From Methylocystis rosea (GTDB taxonomy: Bacteria > Pseudomonadota > Alphaproteobacteria > Rhizobiales > Beijerinckiaceae), in contig NZ_CP034086.1 in NCBI RefSeq assembly GCF_003855495.1, positions 1,426,001-1,490,000 of the forward strand: a DNA stretch of 64,000 bases, given 5' to 3'. The notes below the pieces were generated by a model, which saw only the letters and a program-made list of their open reading frames with translations, did no database searches and was not told the origin of the DNA. A program made the translations under genes and the position numbers. This document shows, piece after piece, positions 19,343 through 27,755 of this stretch; positions within the stretch are counted from its first letter, which is position 1; each line of letters opens with the position of its first letter.

Positions 19343-20527
19343 ATGTCCGAAGAAAAGCGAAAAGCAAAGCGCAAGTTAAAGCCCGCCACTCTGGTGACGC
19401 AAGCCGGCCGCACGCCATTCGATCATTTCGGCTTCGTCAATCCACCCATTTACCGCGGTTCGACGGTGCTCTTCCCGACGATCGCCGCTCTCGAGGCGTT
19501 ACGGCAGCCTTACACCTACGGCACCAAGGGAACGCCCACGACTCGCGCGCTCGAGCAGGGCTGGAGCGAGATCGCCGGCGCCGCTGATACGGTGTTGACG
19601 CCCTCCGGCCTTGCCGCGATCGGGCTGGCGCTTCTCACCGCCACGCATGCGGGCGCGCACGCGCTCATCGTGGATTCCGCCTATCAGCCGACGAGGATCT
19701 TCTGCGACGGTCTCCTGGCGCGCTTCGGAGTCAAGGTCGATTATTATGACCCTTTGATCGGCGGCGGCATCGCCGCGATGATGAAGCCCGAGACGACCGC
19801 GGTGCTCGTCGAGTCGCCGGGGTCACAGAGCATGGAAGTTCAAGACATTCCTGCAATCGCCGCGGCCGCCCACGCCCATGGCGCCTGCGTGATCGCGGAC
19901 AACACCTGGGCGACCCCTCTATTCTTCCCACCGCATGAGCGCGGCTGCGACCTTGCCGTCGAAGCCGGCACCAAATATCTGGCTGGCCACGCCGACCTCC
20001 TCATGGGGCTCGTTTCCGCCAATTCTGAATGGGCGAAGCGCCTGCGCGCCACCTTCAACGCTTTCAGCATGGGGTCCAGTCCCGACGACGCTGCGCTCGC
20101 CTTACGCGGGCTGCGCACCATGGCGCTACGGCTGCGCGAACAGGAGCGCGCGGCCCTCGACATCGCGCAATGGCTGGAGGACCGACCGGAAGTTTCGCGC
20201 GTGCTGCATCCCGCCCTTGCGACGCATCCCGGCCACGCGCTGTGGAAACGAGACTTTACCGGCGCCTCTGGCGTTTTTTCGGTTATCCTCAAAGAGACTT
20301 CAAAAAAGGCGGTCGCCGCTTTTGTCGACGGATTGGAATTGTTCGGTATCGGATTCTCATGGGGCGGCTATGAAAGCCTTGTCCTGCCCTTCGACTGCGC
20401 TTCTTACAGGACGGCGACGCGCTGGACTCCGGAAGGACCGGCGCTGCGCTTCTCGATCGGACTGGAGGATGTCGCGGATCTGAAGTCGGATCTCGAGGCG
20501 GGGCTCGCTCGGCTCAACGGCTCGTGA
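19343..20527 (+). CDS. metC: Cystathionine beta-lyase (Cys/Met metabolism PLP enzyme)
   Basis: 394 residues of the gamma-family PLP enzymes. Visible motifs: NPPIYRGSTVLFPT, YGTKGTPTTRALE, LVESPGSQSMEVQDIPAIA, IADNTWATPLFF and the PLP-lysine region AGTKYLAGHADLLMG. It cleaves cystathionine to homocysteine, pyruvate and ammonia in methionine synthesis. Start at 19343 is the first ATG giving a normal N-terminus. Divergent from the ABC-binding protein. Confidence 0.92.
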   Translation: MSEEKRKAKRKLKPATLVTQAGRTPFDHFGFVNPPIYRGSTVLFPTIAALEALRQPYTYGTKGTPTTRALEQGWSEIAGAADTVLTPSGLAAIGLALLTATHAGAHALIVDSAYQPTRIFCDGLLARFGVKVDYYDPLIGGGIAAMMKPETTAVLVESPGSQSMEVQDIPAIAAAAHAHGACVIADNTWATPLFFPPHERGCDLAVEAGTKYLAGHADLLMGLVSANSEWAKRLRATFNAFSMGSSPDDAALALRGLRTMALRLREQERAALDIAQWLEDRPEVSRVLHPALATHPGHALWKRDFTGASGVFSVILKETSKKAVAAFVDGLELFGIGFSWGGYESLVLPFDCASYRTATRWTPEGPALRFSIGLEDVADLKSDLEAGLARLNGS

Positions 20528-20598
20528 AGGCGCGCCGCGGCGCATTCCAGGTTTTCGCATTCCTATCTTGAAAAGATGTCTTGAACAGGAGAAGCAAT

Positions 20599-20952
20599 AT
20601 GGTGGCCGTTTCCCGGGTTGCTGCCTATGTGGCCGTCTGCGGTTTTTTGATTGCGGGCGTCGCGCCGGCGCGAGCGGACAGTGGTCAAGACTTTCCGAAC
20701 TCCACATGCGCCTGCAAGTCATGCGGCCAGAACAAGTCGGACGTCATCGGCAAATGCCCCGACGTCTGCAAGGACAAGACGGTCTATGACAAAGGCGACA
20801 AGGATGCTCCCGCAGCAGCAGCCAAGAGCCACTCGGGCAGAAAAGACAAGGCCGTCAAAGTTTCCGAACCTACGGTGTTTTGCAAGGCCGCCCGCATGAA
20901 GCTCCCGAAAGGCTGGATGCGCGCCGATCCTCCGCCGGTCAAGACGCGCTAG
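20599..20952 (+). CDS. Small secreted cysteine-rich protein
   Basis: 117 residues. Signal peptide (VAAYVAVCGFLIAGVAPARA), then a mature domain with a tight cluster of cysteines (TCACKSCGQNKSDVIGKC, PDVCKDK) plus one near FCKAARMK, suggesting disulfides or metal binding. The ATG at 20599 follows AGGAGAAGC. No family recognised. Confidence 0.75.
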   Translation: MVAVSRVAAYVAVCGFLIAGVAPARADSGQDFPNSTCACKSCGQNKSDVIGKCPDVCKDKTVYDKGDKDAPAAAAKSHSGRKDKAVKVSEPTVFCKAARMKLPKGWMRADPPPVKTR

Positions 20953-20958
20953 AGCGCG

Positions 20959-21429
20959 CTAGACTTTTGGCGGAGTCGACGCGTCGCAGAACGCCAGCAT
21001 CAGGTCGCGCAGTTCTGGCTCCTCGACGAGTCCGGCGGCGACGACGCACTCGAACCATCGGGTGGCGCGCTGCTTCTTCTCGCGCCAATTCTTGCGCTGC
21101 CTTTGCACGCGCAGAGAAAACACCTCGACGCAGCAGTCGACGGCCGCGCCGCTGTCGAGGCGTTTTTCATAGCGGAAATCGCCGAGCTTCACTTTGTCCG
21201 TCTTGCCGACGAGGCCCGCCTCCTGCACCGCTTCGATCGCCGCGACGATATGCGGTTTGCGGCCTTTCATCGGCCAGCCCTTCGGAATCACCCAGCGCTT
21301 TGTGTCGCGGGAGGTGACCAGCATGATCTCCAGGCGGCCATTGTTGATTCGCCAAGGTAAAGCCGCGTATTGCGTGCGGAGGACAGAACCCGCGCCGACG
21401 CGCTTCTTCTTCGCTTTGGGCGTCTTCAT
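20959..21429 (-). CDS. Nudix-fold hydrolase with a degenerate Nudix box
   Basis: 156 residues. The fold signature is clear (QYAALPWRINNGRLEIMLVT, WVIPKGWPMKGRKPHIVA, AAIEAVQEAGLVG), but the catalytic box departs from GX5EX7REUXEEXGU: the first Glu is Arg, the box Arg is Ile and the first Glu of the EE pair is Gln. Basic N-terminus (KTPKAKKKR). Its ATG overlaps the pit stop (ATGA), so it is co-translated with the phosphate transporter. It may bind rather than hydrolyse a nucleotide or inositol-polyphosphate-like ligand. Confidence 0.85.
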   Translation of the reverse strand: MKTPKAKKKRVGAGSVLRTQYAALPWRINNGRLEIMLVTSRDTKRWVIPKGWPMKGRKPHIVAAIEAVQEAGLVGKTDKVKLGDFRYEKRLDSGAAVDCCVEVFSLRVQRQRKNWREKKQRATRWFECVVAAGLVEEPELRDLMLAFCDASTPPKV

Positions 21430-22424
21430 GCCGCGAACCTCGCGAGCACGTAGAACGCCGCGGCGAAAAAGGCGGCCATCGGCATGGTGATGACCCACGC
21501 GACAACAATGTCCTTCGCGACATTCCAGCGGACCGCCGCCACGCGCCTCGACGCGCCCACGCCAATGATCGCGCCGGTGATCGTATGCGTTGTCGACACA
21601 GGAACGCCCAGCGCCGTCGCGAGGAACAGAGTGATCGCGCCGCCCGTCTCGGCGCAGAACCCTTGCACCGGCGTCAGGCGGGTGATCCTGGATCCCATCG
21701 TGCGCACGATCCGCCATCCGCCGAACAAGGTTCCAAGGCCCATGGCCGCCTGACAGGCGATGACAACCCAAAATGGCACGTAGAATTCGCCGCCGAGCGC
21801 CCCGTGCGAATAGAGGAGCACCGCGATCACGCCCATGGTTTTTTGCGCGTCATTGCCGCCATGGCCCAGCGAATAAAGCGAGGCGGAGGCGAATTGCAGG
21901 ATGCGAAACAGCGAATCGACGCCGCCCGGCGTCCGGCGCACGAAGATCCAGGACACGAGCAGGATCAGCGCGAGCGCCAGGACGAATCCGAGCGCCGGCG
22001 ACAATACGATCGCTGCGCCGGTCTTGAGCAGCCCATTCCAGACGATCGCGGAAGCGCCGACTTTGGCCACGCCGGCGCCCACGAGACCGCCGACAAGGGC
22101 ATGTGAACTCGAGGAAGGAATGCCCAATCCCCATGTGATCAGATTCCAGACGATCGCCCCCATCAGCGCGCCGAACACCACGAAATCATCCACGATGTCG
22201 GGCGAGACGATGCCAGCGCCTACAGTTTGCGCCACGTGAAGCCCAAAAAACAGGAAGGCGATGAAGTTGAAGAAGGCGGCCCACGCTACTGCGAACTGCG
22301 GACGCAGAACGCGGGTTGAGACGATCGTCGCGATGGAATTGGCGGCGTCGTGCAGACCGTTCAGGAAATCGAAGATCAGAGCGACCGCGACGAGCCCAAT
22401 CAGATAGATTGAAAAGTTCTGCAA
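21426..22424 (-). CDS. pit: Low-affinity inorganic phosphate transporter, Pit family
   Basis: 332 residues, nearly all hydrophobic, with the Pit signature twice: FDFLNGLHDAANSIATIVST near the N-terminus and the repeat SLGHGGNDAQKTMGVIA in the second half, plus GVPVSTTHTITGAIIGVG. It imports metal-phosphate with protons. Length matches the short rhizobial Pit proteins. Ten bases after the DUF47 gene, the standard pair. Confidence 0.95.
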   Translation of the reverse strand: MQNFSIYLIGLVAVALIFDFLNGLHDAANSIATIVSTRVLRPQFAVAWAAFFNFIAFLFFGLHVAQTVGAGIVSPDIVDDFVVFGALMGAIVWNLITWGLGIPSSSSHALVGGLVGAGVAKVGASAIVWNGLLKTGAAIVLSPALGFVLALALILLVSWIFVRRTPGGVDSLFRILQFASASLYSLGHGGNDAQKTMGVIAVLLYSHGALGGEFYVPFWVVIACQAAMGLGTLFGGWRIVRTMGSRITRLTPVQGFCAETGGAITLFLATALGVPVSTTHTITGAIIGVGASRRVAAVRWNVAKDIVVAWVITMPMAAFFAAAFYVLARFAA

Positions 22425-22433
22425 GCGTCGTCC

Positions 22434-23078
22434 CTAAGTATGCTCGATGACGATGCCGGCGACGCGGTCGGCGACATCTTCGAAGCCGTCGACGACTCTT
22501 TCAAGATGGCCGTAGATTTCAGCGCCGACGATGAACGCCATCGGGTCTTTGTGGCGGTGCGCCAGAAACAGCTCCTTCAGGCCCTGATCGTGGATGGCGT
22601 CGGCCTCGTCCTCAATGCGGGTGATCTCCTCGCTGAACGCGTTGAGCCTGCCCGCATTCTGGCGCATCAAGCGCAACAAAGGTATGGCGCTGCGCGTGAG
22701 CTCCGCCGATTGGACGATAATGTCGCCCATGCGACGCATGCCAGGCTCGAAATCTCGCGTCTCGTAGAGCAGCGTCGCCTTCGCCGTCTGATGCATTTGG
22801 TCGATCGCGTCGTCCATCGCGGTGACCAGGTCACGGATGTCGCTGCGATCAAACGGGGTGATGAACGTGCGGCGAACCGCCAGATGGGCCTCGCGGACGA
22901 TGGCGTCGGCCTCATGTTCCTGGCGGCGGATTTCTTGGCTGCAGACGAGCACGCGGTCCCCCCCGTTCAGCAAGTCGCGCAAGGCGTGGGATCCCGCGAC
23001 GAGCGTCTCGGCATGTCGCTCGAAAAGATCGAAGAAGCGTTCCTCTCTCGGCATGAGCGCCTGAAACCAAGACAGCAT
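22434..23078 (-). CDS. DUF47/PhoU-like Pit accessory protein
   Basis: 214-residue helical protein of the TIGR00153 family: MPREERFFDLFERHAETLV, a central QEIRRQEHEADAIVREA metal-contact helix, TPFDRSDIRDLVTAMDDAID and ITRIEDEADAIHD. These proteins resemble PhoU and regulate or assist the adjacent Pit transporter. First gene of the DUF47-pit-Nudix operon. Confidence 0.93.
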   Translation of the reverse strand: MLSWFQALMPREERFFDLFERHAETLVAGSHALRDLLNGGDRVLVCSQEIRRQEHEADAIVREAHLAVRRTFITPFDRSDIRDLVTAMDDAIDQMHQTAKATLLYETRDFEPGMRRMGDIIVQSAELTRSAIPLLRLMRQNAGRLNAFSEEITRIEDEADAIHDQGLKELFLAHRHKDPMAFIVGAEIYGHLERVVDGFEDVADRVAGIVIEHT

Positions 23079-23183
23079 GGCGCTCTCGCCTCCCGCGAAT
23101 CTGTCACAAAAGCGTCACAAACGAGCTCGCGGCACATAGCCGGCGCGGCTTCGAGTGTAAAGCGCGAGACGCCGCGGCCGCGA

Positions 23184-23927
23184 CTATTTTGGCGGGCGCT
23201 GTGTCTTATTCAGCGCGACGGATCCGTTCTGGGAGGCGCGCGCCTCGTCCGGCGCGACGTTGCGCGACAACACGCCTCGTAGCCGCGCCCTGATCTGGCG
23301 CGAGGCATGGCTGACGCTCACCAAGCTTGAGCGGCTGTAAATGAATGCGCCTTTCTCGCCGACAACGATATCGCCGGTTTGCAATGTCGGATCCCGGCGG
23401 GACAGCCCAAGGTAATAGTCATGAGAGGCGGCCGGATCGTTGCACGCGCATCCCGCCGTCAGCTTGTCGCGAAAGCTGAACGCCGCCGGAAGCGCCGAAT
23501 AGCGTTGCCCTTTGGCGTTGTGCGCCTGCTCGATGGTTGCGCCCTCGTAGAGCTGCACCTGCGCTGACGGACAGGCGAGTTCGCAGGAGTGCTGGTCGGA
23601 AATTCGCGACAATTTGATTAGGGGGAAATAATAGCCGTCGCAGGCGCGCACGCAATAGCCGTCGCCGGACATTGAGTCCGTTTCAGCAGTGTTTGCTGGT
23701 TCGGGTTTGGCGTAATGAACCGAAGTCTTCGGCGGGCGCCGCGGCTGCCGCGGGCGCGCACGCATGACCCGCCAGGAGCGGTGGGGCGAGAACGCCGGAG
23801 GTTGATCGGGTCCGAACAGGAAATCGAAAAATTCGCCTTGAGCTAAAACGTCGAGGGGTGAGATGACCGCCAAGGCGAAAGCCAGAGCGCCGGCGATCCC
23901 TGTCGCACCCGGGCGGTTGAGCCGCAT
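23184..23927 (-). CDS. DUF2865 secreted protein
   Basis: 247 residues. Signal peptide, a basic proline/arginine stretch, then the cysteine-patterned DUF2865 core YCVRACDGYYFPLIKLS, CELACPSAQVQLYEG and AGCACNDP. This family is restricted to Hyphomicrobiales-like bacteria and sits in the envelope; its role is unknown. Confidence 0.85.
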   Translation of the reverse strand: MRLNRPGATGIAGALAFALAVISPLDVLAQGEFFDFLFGPDQPPAFSPHRSWRVMRARPRQPRRPPKTSVHYAKPEPANTAETDSMSGDGYCVRACDGYYFPLIKLSRISDQHSCELACPSAQVQLYEGATIEQAHNAKGQRYSALPAAFSFRDKLTAGCACNDPAASHDYYLGLSRRDPTLQTGDIVVGEKGAFIYSRSSLVSVSHASRQIRARLRGVLSRNVAPDEARASQNGSVALNKTQRPPK

Positions 23928-23955
23928 TCGCCGTCCCCGTCTACTAAACTTCGAC

Positions 23956-24032
23956 TGGCGACCCCGGCAGGATTCGAACCTGCGACCTACTGCTTCGAAG
24001 GCAGTTGCTCTATCCAGCTGAGCTACGGAGCC
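23956..24032 (-). tRNA. tRNA-Arg (anticodon TCG)
   Basis: Complete 77-nt cloverleaf on the minus strand with encoded CCA. The acceptor 5' strand GGCTCCG pairs with CGGGGTC using two G-U wobbles. Anticodon loop CTTCGAA; T arm GCAGG/CCTGC with TTCGAAT. The last half is identical to the neighbouring tRNA-Arg(TCT) apart from the anticodon. Confidence 0.95.
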
Positions 24033-24112
24033 GTCGACGGCGCAACTTTCGCCGCGGACCGTATCAGTTCGGCCAACGCGGCGCCAGCAACGCTCGACAG
24101 GGTAGTCATATA

Positions 24113-24189
24113 TGGCGACCCCGGCAGGATTCGAACCTGCGACCTACTGCTTAGAAGGCAGTTGCTCTATCCGGCTGAGCTACGGGGTC
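24113..24189 (-). tRNA. tRNA-Arg (anticodon TCT)
   Basis: Complete 77-nt cloverleaf with encoded CCA. Acceptor GACCCCG/CGGGGTC is fully paired with one A-U. Anticodon loop CTTCTAA. Differs from the tRNA-Arg at 23956 at only four positions. Confidence 0.96.
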
Positions 24190-24198
24190 GAGACAGCC

Positions 24199-24507
24199 TC
24201 AGTGGGTCCAGAGACCGATGCGGCTGGTCTTGAAATTATCTGAATAGGATGCGCCGCGCCGGGCCGCCAGATTTGGCTTCGGCTCCTCGACCCGGTAGGC
24301 GAGGCCGCTGCGCTCGGCGTAGGCGATCGCCTCCTCCTTGGTGGAAAAATTGAGCCTGACCTGCTGGCGCATGTCGCCGGAGCTGGTCCAGCCCATGAGC
24401 GGCTCGATGCTGCGCGGAAGCTCCGGCTCGAAGTCAAGCCGCCACATGTCCGATCCCGGACCGGATTGAGTGGCGCTCGGCGCTGGAAGATAAATGCGTG
24501 CGGTCAT
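24199..24507 (-). CDS. NADH dehydrogenase accessory subunit, NDUFS4 (18 kDa) type
   Basis: 102 residues matching the ETC complex I subunit conserved region: MTARIYLPAPSATQSG, WRLDFEPELPRSIEPLMGWT, FSTKEEAIAYAERSGLAY and the terminal SYSDNFKTSRIGLWTH. In alphaproteobacteria and mitochondria this subunit stabilises the N module of complex I. It lies between two tRNA genes, a common location in this order. Confidence 0.94.
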   Translation of the reverse strand: MTARIYLPAPSATQSGPGSDMWRLDFEPELPRSIEPLMGWTSSGDMRQQVRLNFSTKEEAIAYAERSGLAYRVEEPKPNLAARRGASYSDNFKTSRIGLWTH

Positions 24508-24571
24508 AGGGCCTCGTCGTTGGCTGCGCTCGTAGACGCGTCATGAGAGCGGCGCGCGGCGGTCTTCGCGC

Positions 24572-24648
24572 TGGTCGGGGCAGCAGGATTCGAACCTGCG
24601 ACCTGAAGTACCCAAAACTTCCGCGCTACCAGGCTGCGCTATACCCCG
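24572..24648 (-). tRNA. tRNA-Pro (anticodon TGG)
   Basis: 77-nt cloverleaf with encoded CCA. Acceptor CGGGGTA/TGCCCCG; D arm AGCGCAGCCTGGTAGCGC, typical of proline tRNAs; anticodon loop TTTGGGT; T arm GCAGG/CCTGC. Confidence 0.96.
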
Positions 24649-24731
24649 CCGGACCAAGCCGCGCCTACGGCGGCTCTGCCCTCGCTCGAATTTCGCTACC
24701 ACGCACGGCCGCCCCTCACAAGGGAATGCGA

Positions 24732-25193
24732 CTATCGCTTGAATATGCGGTGCCGCACCTGGTCTCCGGGCGCGAGCGACATTTTCCGCGCGGCGCCGGC
24801 GTTCAGCTCCAGCACCGCATAAGCTGGCTGAGGAGAAGTTATGATTCGTTCCGACATGGGCTCCGTGTCGGCGGCCACGCCCACCACCCGCCCGTCGCGC
24901 CCGATGAAAACCATATCGAGCGGAATGTAAGTATTTCTCATCCACATCGAAACAGGGCCCTCGGCCTTGAATTCGAACAACATGCCGTGATCGGCCGGCA
25001 TCGACTTGCGGAACATGAGGCCGCGGGCGCGCGCCTTGGGCGTGTCGGCGACTTCAACTTTGAAGTCATGCTCGGCCGTCGCCGTCACGATACGCATGAT
25101 TTCAACGGCGGGTTCGGCCCGCGCGACTGTCGAGGCGATCAGCGCCAGAAAGAGCGACATGATCATCGTGCGGAAGATTTGCGCAGCTCTCAT
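24732..25193 (-). CDS. DUF192 periplasmic protein
   Basis: 153 residues with a signal peptide ([18 protein letters not shown]) and the DUF192 core: [52 protein letters not shown] and AVLELNAG. Small beta-barrel family of unknown function. Start at 25193 fits the signal peptide; an in-frame ATG at 25226 is also possible. Follows the cold-shock gene closely on the same strand. Confidence 0.9.
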   Translation of the reverse strand: MRAAQIFRTMIMSLFLALIASTVARAEPAVEIMRIVTATAEHDFKVEVADTPKARARGLMFRKSMPADHGMLFEFKAEGPVSMWMRNTYIPLDMVFIGRDGRVVGVAADTEPMSERIITSPQPAYAVLELNAGAARKMSLAPGDQVRHRIFKR

Positions 25194-25234
25194 TCGGGTG
25201 GGCTCCAAAGAGCCTTGCGCAAGCATGGATGTCT

Positions 25235-25816
25235 TCAGTGCGATGGGACGCTTTTGGCGTCGAGCGGCCGCACTTCGGCCGCCATCAAACCCTTGGGGCC
25301 GTCGCCGTAGCGCACGAGGACGCTATCGCCGGGCTTGAGTTCGGTCATGCCGTAGCGGCGCACCGTCTCCATGTGCAGAAAAATGTCTTCGGTGCCTTCG
25401 CCGCGCGTGAGGAAGCCGAATCCCTTCATGCGGTTGAACCATTTGACGATGGCGATCTCATAGCCGCTTGTCGGGACAACCTGAACATGGGTGCGCCCGG
25501 CGCAGGATTGTGACGGATGCACCGCAGTGGTTTCGTCCATCGCGATGACGCGAAAGACCTGCATGCCCTTGCCGCGTTTCTGCGCCTCGCAAACGACTCG
25601 CGCGCCTTCAAAGGCCGTCTGCAGACCGCTGCGGCGGAGAATGGTGACATGCAGGAGAATATCGTCGGAGCCGTCGTCGGGCACCACGAAACCATAGCCC
25701 TTGGCGACATCGAACCATTTAATCCGTCCCGCGACTTCGACCAATTCGAGACCGGTCTCATCGGATTCTGTCGCGCTTGCTGTCAAATCATCTTGAAAAG
25801 TCACTTTAGCGCTCAC
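25235..25816 (-). CDS. Two-domain cold-shock protein
   Basis: 193 residues with two CSD beta-barrels: domain one has GRIKWFDVAKGYGFVVPDDG and DILLHVTIL, and domain two has AIVKWFNRMKGFGFLTRGEG and DIFLHMETV. Each contains the RNP1 and RNP2 aromatic motifs for single-stranded RNA/DNA binding. This two-domain form is typical of Hyphomicrobiales. A GTG start at 25816 is chosen because GGGGAG sits seven bases upstream. Confidence 0.92.
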   Translation of the reverse strand: MSAKVTFQDDLTASATESDETGLELVEVAGRIKWFDVAKGYGFVVPDDGSDDILLHVTILRRSGLQTAFEGARVVCEAQKRGKGMQVFRVIAMDETTAVHPSQSCAGRTHVQVVPTSGYEIAIVKWFNRMKGFGFLTRGEGTEDIFLHMETVRRYGMTELKPGDSVLVRYGDGPKGLMAAEVRPLDAKSVPSH

Positions 25817-26250
25817 CGACCAACTCCCCGTGCTGATCCAGAGCATTCGACTGGCGCGCGCTGGCAATTATCCTGTAGCGCGAATCACCCCGCGTCGCTC
25901 ATGAATCACTCTTAACAAGATAACACCCACGGCGCGCCATCCAACCGGCAAATTTCGTCCACCAACGAATGTCTGTGGATACGCGCGCCGCGCTGCGCGA
26001 ATTGTTGAAGCCATTGTCGCAGAAACTGAAACATGCGCGCGCGCGCCACGACGCGTGCAGCGATATTGCGCAATAAACGCAGTTGCTGTCGCGGATAAAA
26101 ACGGCGGAGACGTCCAAAATCTTTGAACCTGTGGCCCATGCGCCACATCGACGGGGATTTGACAAACGCGCCCCGGGCGCGCAATCGGAACCCGGCGAGC
26201 CCCGTGCGCCCTGTCGCCTGCCCGCCATTTCCTCGGTTGGAGCGCCGCCA
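25817..26250. other. Intergenic region, no gene supported
   Basis: Divergent promoter space between the cold-shock gene (minus) and the aminotransferase (plus). Antisense open frames here have proline/arginine-rich shadow composition and no ribosome site. The GTTTCAG/CGCGCGCGC stretch near 26030-26060 and the ATTGCGCAATAAACGC near 26063 are the only visible low-complexity or AT-rich parts. Confidence 0.5.
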
Positions 26251-27720
26251 ATGACCAACTCGTCGACCGCGCCAGCGAACGCGCCCAAGACTGTCTGCGC
26301 TGCGGGAAGCGCCCCAGCGCAAGGCGATCCTCGCTATGATCTCGCCGCGCTTGTGGCGGCCCGGGAGAGCGAGCGCTTTTCGCTGCATACAAAACACCTC
26401 AATGAAATGTGGGTGCGCGTTCTCAAGACGATCGGCTATGACGTTGGCTTCACCCGGGGCCTTGGGCCCCATCTCTGGGACCGCAAGGGCGACCGCTACC
26501 TCGATCTTCTCAGCGGCTGGGGAGTCTTCGCGCTCGGACGCAACCATCCGGCCGTGCGCGATGCGCTCGTAAGCGTGCTTGACGGCGAGTTCGCCAATCT
26601 CGTGCAACTTGACGTTTCAGTGCTGGCCGGCGTTCTCGCGGAAAAACTGCTCGCCTACGCGCCTTGGCTGGAAAAGGTCTTTTTTGCCAATTCGGGCGCG
26701 GAGTCGGTAGAAGCGGCGATCAAATTCGCGCGCGCGGCGACGGGTCGGCCCGGAATCTTGCACTGCGCGCATTCCTTTCACGGCCTGACCTATGGTTCGC
26801 TGTCGATGAACGGCGACGAAATCTTCAAGAAGGGTTTTGGACCGCTGCTGCCGAATGCGCGCGAGGTCGCCTTCGACGATCTCGACGCGCTCGAACGCGC
26901 TTTGGCGGGGCGCGACATCGCCGCCTTCTTCGTCGAGCCGATCCAGGGCAAGGGCGTCAACATTCCGCAAGAGGGCTATCTTCTTGGCGCGCAGGCGCTC
27001 TGCCGCAAATACGGAACGCTGTTCGTCGCCGACGAAATTCAGACGGGCGTGGGCCGGACGGGCCGGTTCTTCGCCATCGATCACTACCCGGGCGTCGAAC
27101 CCGATATGATCGTCGTCGCAAAGGCGCTGTCCGGCGGCCATGTGCCGGTCGGAGCGGTGCTCACGCGTAAAGCGATCTTCGATAAGGTCTTCGACCGCAT
27201 GGATCGCGCCGTCGTGCACGGCTCGACCTTCAGCAAGAACGATCTCGCCATGGCGGCCGGCGTCGCGACGCTCGACGTGCTGAAGAACGAGCGGGTCATC
27301 GAGAACGCGGCCAAGACGGGCGACCGTCTGCTCGCATCCTTCGAACGAATGGCTGGCGGTTACGAGCTCGTCGCCGATGTGCGCGGCAAGGGCCTCATGA
27401 TCGGAATCGAATTCGGGCCGCCGAAGTCGTTCAAACTGAAGGCCGCTTGGAATCTTCTGGAGACGGTGAATTCAGGCCTGTTCTGCCAGCTCATCTCCAT
27501 CCCGCTGTTTCGCGATCATAAAGTGCTGACGCAAGTGGCCGGGCACGGCAATCACACGATCAAGCTGCTGCCGCCTCTCACGATTTCCGATGAAGATTGC
27601 GATTGGATCGAGCAATCCTTCGACGCGGTCATTGCAGACGCGCATAAGGCGCCCTCCGCCGTCTGGTCGCTTGGCAAGACTCTGGCGGAACACGCGATTA
27701 AGGCGCGAATGAGCGGCTGA
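26251..27720 (+). CDS. Class III aminotransferase, HpnO-like (aminohopanoid synthesis candidate)
   Basis: 489 residues, PLP fold type I. Motifs: YLDLLSGWGVFALGRNHP, FANSGAESVEAAIKFARAA, CAHSFHGLTYGSLSMNG, FVADEIQTGVGRTGRFF and the PLP-lysine region IVVAKALSGGHVPVGAV. The LSGWGVFALGRNHP wording and overall length fit HpnO, which makes aminobacteriohopanetriol from ribosylhopane/bacteriohopanetriol precursors. No other hpn gene lies nearby, so the substrate assignment is inference; an ornithine- or acetylornithine-type activity is the alternative. Confidence 0.75.
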   Translation: MTNSSTAPANAPKTVCAAGSAPAQGDPRYDLAALVAARESERFSLHTKHLNEMWVRVLKTIGYDVGFTRGLGPHLWDRKGDRYLDLLSGWGVFALGRNHPAVRDALVSVLDGEFANLVQLDVSVLAGVLAEKLLAYAPWLEKVFFANSGAESVEAAIKFARAATGRPGILHCAHSFHGLTYGSLSMNGDEIFKKGFGPLLPNAREVAFDDLDALERALAGRDIAAFFVEPIQGKGVNIPQEGYLLGAQALCRKYGTLFVADEIQTGVGRTGRFFAIDHYPGVEPDMIVVAKALSGGHVPVGAVLTRKAIFDKVFDRMDRAVVHGSTFSKNDLAMAAGVATLDVLKNERVIENAAKTGDRLLASFERMAGGYELVADVRGKGLMIGIEFGPPKSFKLKAAWNLLETVNSGLFCQLISIPLFRDHKVLTQVAGHGNHTIKLLPPLTISDEDCDWIEQSFDAVIADAHKAPSAVWSLGKTLAEHAIKARMSG

Positions 27721-27755
27721 TCGCTTTTGAAGCGCCCTCGCGCGCAGAGTCGCGC

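Noticed and set aside
25912..26607. 231-codon minus-strand frame over the aminotransferase promoter
   Set aside because: Overlaps the N-terminus of the aminotransferase, has shadow-type composition and no ribosome site.
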